A stretch of 64,000 nt of DNA, from contig JADNRX010000244.1 of the NCBI GenBank assembly GCA_015501595.1, forward strand, positions 1-64,000. Direction: 5' to 3'. This document shows, in pieces, positions 55,681 to 64,000 of the stretch (its first letter is position 1; every line of letters begins with the position of its first letter). Both the position numbers and the translations under genes were made by a program. The notes under the pieces were generated by a model that saw only the letters and a list, made by a program, of their open reading frames with translations, did not search any database and was not told the origin of the DNA. This DNA comes from Hymenopellis radicata. Its lineage: Eukaryota; Basidiomycota; Agaricomycetes; Agaricales; Physalacriaceae.

Positions 55681-57107
55681 CTGTAGACTTTCATTCAATT
55701 CGTCGGGCCATGTGACCTGTGACCGGTCCGACGAAATTATGGTTTCGTCGAATTACCATATATGGTAATTGCCGCCGCAGCGGAGCTGCGGCGGGAGGCC
55801 GGCGGGTAGTGAATAGCCCGGGTCAGGCGACCCGGTCCGGGTCACGGATGCGGGTAGGTCAGGGTCCGGGTAGGGGTCTCGGTCTGAGCACCCGCGGTGA
55901 CCCGCATCACCCTTTGTTACCCGTGCCGTGGTCCAGTTGGACCACACGGCATAAGATAATCAATAGTATATGATTTTATGTAAATTATTATATTTTATTC
56001 GAGCTGAAACGAGCCCATCGTCGCCCAAAAACGACGTTGCCCAAGAATTTTTGAGATCGCCGAGATCGCCGACCGTCCCGGCAGTTGCCGGATAACGATC
56101 GATCTCCTCCGATCTCTGTTCTTTCCCTCTTACTACCACAGCACGACCTTCGTGTCGTGCTCGTCGGCCCCGGAACTTTCTCTGGGGCTTGTCTGAGTTA
56201 TTTTCTTTATTCTGCTTCTCTTTTTTTTTGTACGGTTTGGCTCTGTGCCGACCTCTGCGCCCTCGGATACGTTCCGGGGTGCATTCTGGTGTTCGTCTTC
56301 GCGACGACACCATTTCTATGAGGATCTGGGACGCGTAAGCCCTCAGGACGAGGCTGCAACGCTGTTGGAGGGCGCGTGTGGGCCGGGAGCAGCCGGACTG
56401 GCTCCTGCCTCCGGTCCTTAGGCGCGGCTGGACGTGTGCGCTCGTTTCTACAACGGCGCCAATTCAACAATGACTTGATAGTGTGGACGGCGCTAAATGC
56501 GCCCAATATCTGCTTGATTTACGCAGTAACAAGTAGGATTACGGGCTGGAAGGCGTCGTGGACGCGTCCAGCCTCAAATGTGCGTATTTCCTCCAACTTT
56601 TCTTTTCTTTTCTCACTTCCATTATGCAGCCTGTCATCACCTGCCTCCGGTCCACCGTCTCCTCGTGCGCGCCATCGCCTCACCACCGCGATATCCTCAC
56701 CACCACCCCTACCTTGATGCACTTGGTTGAGCCGCGGTTCTTGCTCTTGCAAGTAGCCGGGGCCCTCCCAATGCGTATCGTGCACGTCGTTGTCCCCCGC
56801 GCCATTGCTCGGGGGGTCGGCGGCGGGCACGAAGAGCGAATAGTGGGATGTGTTGTACTGGTGCGTCGTTCTGAGCCCAACCCGAGGCCTTTATGGCGGG
56901 TAACCCGCACCCGCACTGCGGGACCGGGTAAGTGGAGGGTACGGGTAGGGGTCCCAAACGAAATACCCTCGGGACACCCGCGCTACTCACTACCGGCGGG
57001 GGCCCCGCCGGGGACTTTTTCTCAATTTTCGCTGTGACTCTTGTGACTTTTCGTCGATTTCGGATCCTCTGTGACCCGTGACCGACGAATTGAATTAAAG
57101 TGTACAG
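55681..57107. mobile_element. TA-target inverted-repeat element 'F', 1.4 kb
   Basis: The ends CTGTAGACTTTCATTCAATT (55,681) and the reverse complement of 57,088-57,107 match with few changes. The TA flanks are at 55,679 and 57,108. GC-rich subterminal inverted parts (ggcgggtagtgaatagc and its mirror near 56,985) extend the pairing. The ends resemble element B. The 1 kb interior (56,060-56,880) is not transposase and may be captured host DNA. It starts 62 bases after the stop codon of the gene to its left. Confidence 0.75.
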
Positions 57108-57515
57108 TAATGCTAACATCACCCAGCCATAGTTGATTTTTTGAAGCTTCCAGTTTTTTCCCCCTCTGTTTTTCAATATTCGGCGTTATAAGAGAAATTG
57201 GGTTGTACTTACTTAGTTGTTTGAAAGTTGTTTTCCACATATTCTTGAAGTGTCGCGGTGCTGCGTGAGAACCCTTACTTTCGGTACAAACGGTACCCCG
57301 AGGACAAGCTGGCCACCACCATATACTACTCAGCAAGGCAGTAGACCGTGAAGAGAAAACACCAGATCAGTGTGTGCATGGTAGGACAAGGCGTTTGCAA
57401 AGCATAATCAAAGTCATCTCAGACGCAGCTAAGGATACGCCGCCACTTCTATCAAAGTCGTTCGTGCAATGATTTCCGCGCTGGACGGACTCGACGCGTA
57501 GGTACCTTCAGAATA
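57108..57515. other. No supported gene
   Basis: A short stretch between elements F and C copy 2. No frame or motif is recognised. Confidence 0.35.
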
Positions 57516-57768
57516 CTGTAGTGTTTCGACCGTAGGTTCGCGGTCTGTGACACGATATGCCGCGAACCTACAGCGAACAGCTTCGTTGCCAGGCACGGAC
57601 ACGGGAATTACCCAATTTGGACGTCCCGCCATGAGGCGGGCCCGAAAATTTCCATTTTGGGCGATGTGTGCCTTAAAATTTCGACCGTGACGTGATATGC
57701 TATATATATAGCTTCGCTTCGCAAGGGTCCGTGATCCGATATCCGAATTAACGGTCGAAACGGTACAG
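57516..57768. mobile_element. TA-target MITE 'C', copy 2
   Basis: 253 bases, flanked by TA at 57,514 and 57,769. The ends begin CTGTAGTGTTTCGACCG and match copy 1 at 54,420. The inner part includes a TA run (tatatatata near 57,706). Confidence 0.85.
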
Positions 57769-57941
57769 TAGTTGTATCTTCATAATCGCATACCGACTCG
57801 GACGACAGTAGGGCTTGGTTAGTAAGGGGATGTTTGTAAACAACGTTTAAAACAGGCTGTTTTAAATGATATAAACCAACCAACAGCTGGACCCCCCCAG
57901 TTTTTAATGTTTTCAATTACCTCAGCACACGTGATGTTCCC

Positions 57942-58446
57942 CAGTGTTGTCATTAAAGGTAAAGGCTTTAATAATTAAAGGCCTTTAATTAGGGTTTAAT
58001 AAAGAGCTTTAATTATGCAAAATTTTGATTAAAGGCCTTATAAAGACTTTAATATTTTAGTACTGCAGTAGTTCGACTGTTAATTCATACATCAGATCAT
58101 AGCACCTTTGGAGGCAAAGCTATACATACTGCATTTCACATTATGGCTAACATTTTCAGGGTTACCTTACTCAGAAAAGAAATTTTTGAACCTGCCTAGC
58201 AACAGATGCATCTAAATTAAATAAAATTTATCTCTATTCCTGATTATGAAGCTGTTTGTTGTAAGTTGATACTGTATCAAGTCACAGGCTATTTAATAAT
58301 CATTAATTTGAGGGCTCAGATAATGATTTTAAGAAGTAGTTAAGGGCTTTAATGACTGGCCTTTATAAAGGCTTTAATACATGCAAAGCCTTTATATATC
58401 TTTAATACAAAAAGATCCCTTTAAAAGGCCTTTAATGACAACACTG
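57942..58446. mobile_element. hAT-like MITE 'D', nested
   Basis: 505 bases, ends CAGTGTTGTCATTAAAGG and its perfect inverse, flanked by the 8-bp duplication ATGTTCCC (57,934 and 58,447). E copy 1 has the empty site. The interior is AT-rich with many TTTAAAGG / CCTTTAA repeats. Confidence 0.92.
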
Positions 58447-58537
58447 ATGTTCCCGCCCCCGACACAAGCCCCGACACGTCGCAATGGCGCCTTGCGGAAG
58501 GCTGAACATAAGTCTGGTTGGAGATTTTTCTAGTATA

Positions 58538-58801
58538 CTGTACAATTTCAATCAATTCGTTGGTCACAGGTCACAGAGGACCCAAATCCGACGAAATGTC
58601 ACACAGGTCACGCGTCCCAAAGCCATCCGACGAATTTACCAGCCGAAACTGACCCAAAAAAGCACCAAAAGCGGCCCAAAATCGACGAAAATGACGAATT
58701 TTTTTCCCGGGTCACGGCACCTTTGGCGCCGCGACGAATTCAAAATTTCGTCGCACCGGTCACACGTCACAAGGTGCGACGAATTGAACGAAATTGTACA
58801 G
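58538..58801. mobile_element. TA-target MITE 'B', nested
   Basis: 264 bases, ends CTGTACAATTTC with about 23 bases of inverted repeat, flanked by TA. The empty site is seen in E copy 1 (near 55,030). The ends resemble element F. Confidence 0.9.
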
Positions 58802-59294
58802 TACCTGATATCCTCAGTGCAGTCAGAACATCCCGGAGCACTTTGGTCAGATTTACCGAGTTCTTGAGGGTTCCCGGCAATCCCGGCAATCCGCAACCCA
58901 CCCGCCGTTGCATGAACAGCCCTCATATGCACAACACCTTGCCATTCAGAGACCATCGGGACTTGATGCCGGAGTATATGCTTACTGGAGGTGAAAATAA
59001 TGGCACAAGAGGAGTTTATGGCCACTCGAGAAGCAAAATTTTTGTGTCACGTGGACCCTCTCGGGCATCTCGGCCGCGAGTTAAAAACCGCGTTAGAAAC
59101 ACCTGTATCTCGAGAAAAAAGTTGTAAACCGTTTTCAATTCTCAGATCTATTATAAACCAAGCCCTAGACGACAGCGGAATAGATAGGATAACCCACGAG
59201 CACGATGATCAGCGTAGTCCCAGCAGCAATTGTCGGTCATCAGTTCTGAGTATTGCACACAAGATTCAGAACGGGAGAAGAATAGCCATCATGA

Positions 59295-59705
59295 TCAGAG
59301 ACGTTGGAAGGTATGAGCCTGTCGGCCGTAATTCGTGAGAAGGTGGTAGAGAGCCCGGCACGTCCGCGATAAAGCGAACATAACATCAAACTTGATACGA
59401 TACTCCTCAGGGAGTATCCCTGATTGCATGCATGGGATGGGCACAGAGGGTAGGTAAGATAGAATCTCTAGGTGAAGTTCCATCGGAAAGGTAGGCAGAC
59501 CCTTCGTGTTCGCGTCGGGAGGCAGAGGTGGGCGCCAGGAAAGCGCCACTGGTTCAGATGCATCCGATGGTTCATCATCACCCGACAGCTTCCTCCTAAC
59601 GCGTCGTTTCTTGGGTTCAACCGATGACTTGTTCTTAAGGCCAATCGTCGGTTGCCGCTTGGATTGCCTCCTGGTAGTTTCCTTTATGGTAGGCGCCTTG
59701 GGCAT
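59295..59705 (-). CDS. Truncated F-box protein
   Basis: 136 codons. A basic N-terminus (MPKAPTIKETTRRQSKRQP) is followed by the F-box FPMELHLEILSYLPSVP and FALSRTCRALYHLL; it then stops soon after at TFQRL. Related proteins continue for hundreds of residues. Its truncated 3' end lies about 120 bases from element E copy 2, so transposon-related loss is plausible. Confidence 0.6.
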   Translation of the reverse strand: MPKAPTIKETTRRQSKRQPTIGLKNKSSVEPKKRRVRRKLSGDDEPSDASEPVALSWRPPLPPDANTKGLPTFPMELHLEILSYLPSVPIPCMQSGILPEEYRIKFDVMFALSRTCRALYHLLTNYGRQAHTFQRL

Positions 59706-60017
59706 TATGGGATAGGTTGAGATAGCAGCTGAAGAGACCCGTTATCAGACGTGGAAGTTAAAAGCAAGCCCATTTCAAGTCTCATTGTCACCAAAACGCA
59801 CGATCACGTGATGGCACCTACTCATTGTTGAATTTCAATCTCAATTTTTTACCATATAAGGCCTATCGGCATTGTATGCCCTTCTGAGATATGAACTTGA
59901 ATGCACATTGCACATCGGATGCGACGAGCGCTCACGGAAGGTTTTATTGTCACCGCCACGGAACTCAGGAGAACAACACTTCTAATTTACGGCGTAGAGA
60001 GTCGAACAGAACTCCAT
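59706..60017. other. Intergenic, nothing recognised
   Basis: A gap between the F-box gene start and the old yellow enzyme stop codon. Nothing is seen. Confidence 0.35.
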
Positions 60018-61360
<1,343 letters not shown>

Positions 61361-62689
61361 TGTTTACTTGAGAAGGTGGGCGAGGTTGTTGAACAATATC
61401 CATTCCTCAACTTCCAATAAATAGCAAGCTAAAGGGTGCTATACTTAGAACGCATACGCATCCGTCTATAAACATCAGTTTCATGATTCAAACATCAGAG
61501 ATAAAGGCGGAACGAACAACTTTGTGCAATCAAGAGATGATTGTCAGTCGCCTCGGTTAAATGCAAAAGGAAGTACTGCTGGTTCAATAACGCGATGTAG
61601 ATGACTGCAGCTGGGCTCGTCCGGAAGGAGTACTGAGCACCTCTTCGGGCCATCAGCAGCAAGTCCTCTCAATATCTTTCGAGTCGATGCACCAATTGAC
61701 ATCAAAGCCATGCTGGGACAGAAGTCCTATGCCACAAACACGAACTCTAGTTAATTGATTCATTCATGTGAGCGTCTACTCCGAATCATGCACGAGAATG
61801 AGTCCCATGAACAAATGGCACTCACAGAATGTCATCACGAGCTGAAACGAGGATCGGATAAGGCTCCGGTACGGATAGTTTGGACAGACGCTGACGCGTA
61901 GCCTTGTGGCGGATCCGCGTAGCACACTCAAAAGAAAGATGTGCTTTCTGTCGTAGCATTCGTCTGGCTGCGGAAGGTTCCGTCTGGGGGACGTTAAGGA
62001 AGGGTGAATAAAACACTAGTCGGTGTACTCACAGTCGAGAACTAGTCTCGTAAACCCGCCTCTGCGAGAGAGAAAAGAGAATGCGCGTTTTGTCTCTGTG
62101 TAGAGAACTACGGTCTGACTACACGCGAGGCGGGTTGGCGGTGAATAGACCACCCAAGTCCCAGTCTCTGTGGTCATCTCGAGAGTCACTACGAGTAGAC
62201 CCGATCGTTGACGATCAACTTTGCAATTGAACATTGAGCATCGCGAAAAAAGAGCAAATAGAGGAATGAAGGGTAAGGTCAACGAGAGAAGTCCTATTAG
62301 TGGGCGTTGTAGATCCTGTGTAATTTTATTCCATGTCAGTGGAGCCTCGGGTTGAAGCTAAAACGACGGATGAGCAACTTGAACGTCGTTCGTCGTTGAC
62401 ATGGACTGTTGACATTGATGAAGCAGGTTAGAAACAGCTCCGATACGGGCCGCAGGTCCGAACCGATTGCTACGTCATCACGTGGTTGCTTTTCTTTTAA
62501 AACTTCAGCCACATCTGCTGGCACGGCGCACGCATCTCTCAATCAACGTGAGACTTCACGAATTTCCAAGGCTCCCATCACAAAGCATACTGCCGCGAAG
62601 CAGAGAAACAGCACGCCAACTGGTTCTCGTAAACCCAGGTCGGCCAAGAAACGACACATCTTAATTTATTTCTTCCTTTTGCCCTAGTT
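61361..62689. other. Intergenic; one weak candidate gene
   Basis: Bases 61,361-61,740 are duplicated (inverted) at 29,180-29,450 as the flank of the decayed copy. A minus-strand pair of frames at 62,016-62,235 (MFNCKVDRQRSGLLVV) and 61,822-61,990 (TEPSAARRMLRQK) could be two exons joined by a GT-AG intron, but I recognise no product. Confidence 0.35.
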
Positions 62690-63650
62690 CTAAATCCTTA
62701 ACACAGCGCTGAACCTTAGTCGCATGTACATCATCGCCCAGTTACCTTGACTATCCCTACAATCGACTTTGCAAATCTCATGCACTTCATCCATGATTGA
62801 CTCTGCCTCCTCATCGGACATATCCTGCAAGAAAGAGCTCCGCACGAACGTCATCAGCCACCCTTTGACATCTGTCGGTAGAGGGGTGAAACGGGGCACT
62901 AGCGTGACTTCGCTTGGGTCGAAGGATTCAGACTTGAGGAGCTATAGAACCCGACGTAAGTACCACTATCACGTCTGCGTTACAATCACGCTGACCTCAT
63001 TGTACTCCTCTTCAGAGGGGAAGAACCACGGGTCCAACTTTTCGGGTCATATCCTCGCGATTTTAGGACACGATGCAAGGTTCCTCGGATTCCTGTCTCG
63101 TACATCAGAACCGGCATGAGTCTTCTCACCTACGGACCCACCAATACAGTTCATGAAGCCTCCCATCTCTCCCACGAAACGTCCACCTGGCTTCAAGACG
63201 CGCTTAGCACTCTTGAGTACGCCCCTAGGATCACGTTTGCACCAGTGCAACGTCGCGTTCGTGAACACAGCGTCATACTTCACGTCAGGCGCGCCTGGAA
63301 GCTCCGGCAAGTCTTGAATATCAGCCACGAACGTGTACAGAAGCCCTCGTCCTTTCGCAGACGCAATCTATAAAACCATTGTCAATACATTCTCGTCGAC
63401 GCGGATTGCTTCGAACCATGCTCTCGCTGAAATCGACACCAACAACCAACCCTCCCTCTGCTTGCTTTACAATTTTCTCGATCTCCACCGTCAGCTCTCC
63501 ACTCCCACACCCAAAATCCATGATCTTCTCCCCAGGTTGGGGCGCGAGCATACCAACAACTGGAGCCGTAAACTTGTTGGAGTACACGAATGCAGCGTGT
63601 TTATTGTACAGGTTGGGAGACCAGCCCGTCGCGTCGGAGTCTGTCGCCAT
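62690..63650 (-). CDS. SAM-dependent methyltransferase, one frame break
   Basis: A class I (Rossmann-fold) methyltransferase like trans-aconitate-type enzymes; the substrate is unknown. MATDSDATGWSPNLYNKHAA, then VVGMLAPQPGEKIMDFGCGSG (SAM-binding motif I), GVDFSESM joined over a 48-base intron to IASAKGRGLLY, ADIQDLPELP, YDAVFTNATLHWC, VLKPGGRFVGEMGG, IRGTLHRVLKSRGYDP. Then PWFFPSEEEYNE, FTPLPTDVKGWLM, SDEEAESIMDEVHEIC and NWAMMYMRLRF. The frame changes by one base at the A run near 63,036-63,042 (between RGYDPK and LDPWFF), so the gene is either freshly broken or carries a sequence error. Confidence 0.83.
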
Positions 63651-64000
63651 GTCGAATGTCGTGTCGATGTGCCTTTGCTGTATCTCTGTCGAGATATACT
63701 CAGGCCGAAGGCCAGATGGACGCTCTTTAAAGCATCTTCCTGTCTTATCTTTCGGCGTATGTGGTCCATCGGCCGAAATAGGAACCTTTAATGCTTTGGC
63801 CTTGTCGGCCGATGTCCGCTTGAAAGCGATGGTGAACTCTTGGAGCTCAGTTATTACGCATACTAGAGCTTCATGCGAGAAACAATGCGTCTATGCGCAG
63901 GATGGTACGGGGGAATCGTCGCTCCCTGAAGTGGTCTGTATTGTGGCGTGGCGGCTTCGCTAAAATGTGCCGATTTTTTTTTGAGGATTTGAGGAATGAG
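63651..64000. other. Window end, nothing recognised
   Basis: Upstream region of the methyltransferase. No exon is supported. Confidence 0.35.

Larger units (their letters stand above)
57809..59167 (-). mobile_element. hAT-like MITE 'E', copy 2, with nested elements
   Basis: Flanked by a perfect 8-bp duplication GACGACAG (57,801-57,808 and 59,168-59,175). The ends are TAGGGCTTGGTT and AACCAAGCCCTA. After subtracting the nested elements D and B with their duplications, about 580 bases remain, close to copy 1's 568. It encodes no protein that I can recognise. Confidence 0.92.

Overview
The window looks like a chromosome segment of an agaricomycete (mushroom-forming basidiomycete). Genes are dense and split by many introns of about 45-60 bases with GT-AG ends. 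Gene content also fits: methanol/alcohol oxidase, Fet3-type ferroxidase, GABA/choline-type permease, small secreted proteins, F-box proteins, an old yellow enzyme and a P450. The assignment is inferred from exon structure and recalled family motifs; no database search was possible.

Layout. (1) Bases 1-7,710 and 35,604-43,656 are the arms of a large, diverged inverted duplication around a 27.9 kb spacer. Each arm carries an alcohol oxidase gene back to back with a dienoyl-CoA isomerase/enoyl-CoA hydratase gene. The left hydratase is nearly complete; the right copy is gutted by a 763-base deletion and a 714-base insertion. (2) The spacer holds a D-amino-acid oxidase-type flavoenzyme, an amino-acid permease, two small secreted proteins, two paralogous short-chain dehydrogenases on either side of a fet3-like ferroxidase, an HMG-CoA synthase pseudogene, a conserved hypothetical gene, a decayed old yellow enzyme copy, an F-box gene and a P450 pseudogene. 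(3) From 40,957 to about 47,900 (and on the minus strand at 1-1,740) lies a gene-free field of short modules that each start with a tRNA-like A-box head. (4) 48-50 kb has an F-box gene, a remnant of a tandem copy, and a GFA/CENP-V-like zinc protein. (5) 52-59 kb is a nest of small inverted-repeat transposons. Many have readable target duplications, and four have empty sites visible in this same window. One has split a secreted-protein gene. (6) 59-64 kb holds a short F-box gene, an intact old yellow enzyme and a SAM methyltransferase.

Functional links. Alcohol oxidase, dienoyl-CoA isomerase and D-amino-acid oxidase within the first 10 kb are all typical peroxisomal enzymes; two of the three end in PTS1-like tripeptides. 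A perfect iron-GATA-factor site lies upstream of the ferroxidase. Several genes show a single one-base frame break in an otherwise clean exon structure, so some breaks may be sequencing errors. Gene boundaries below come from exon-by-exon reading of the sequence.
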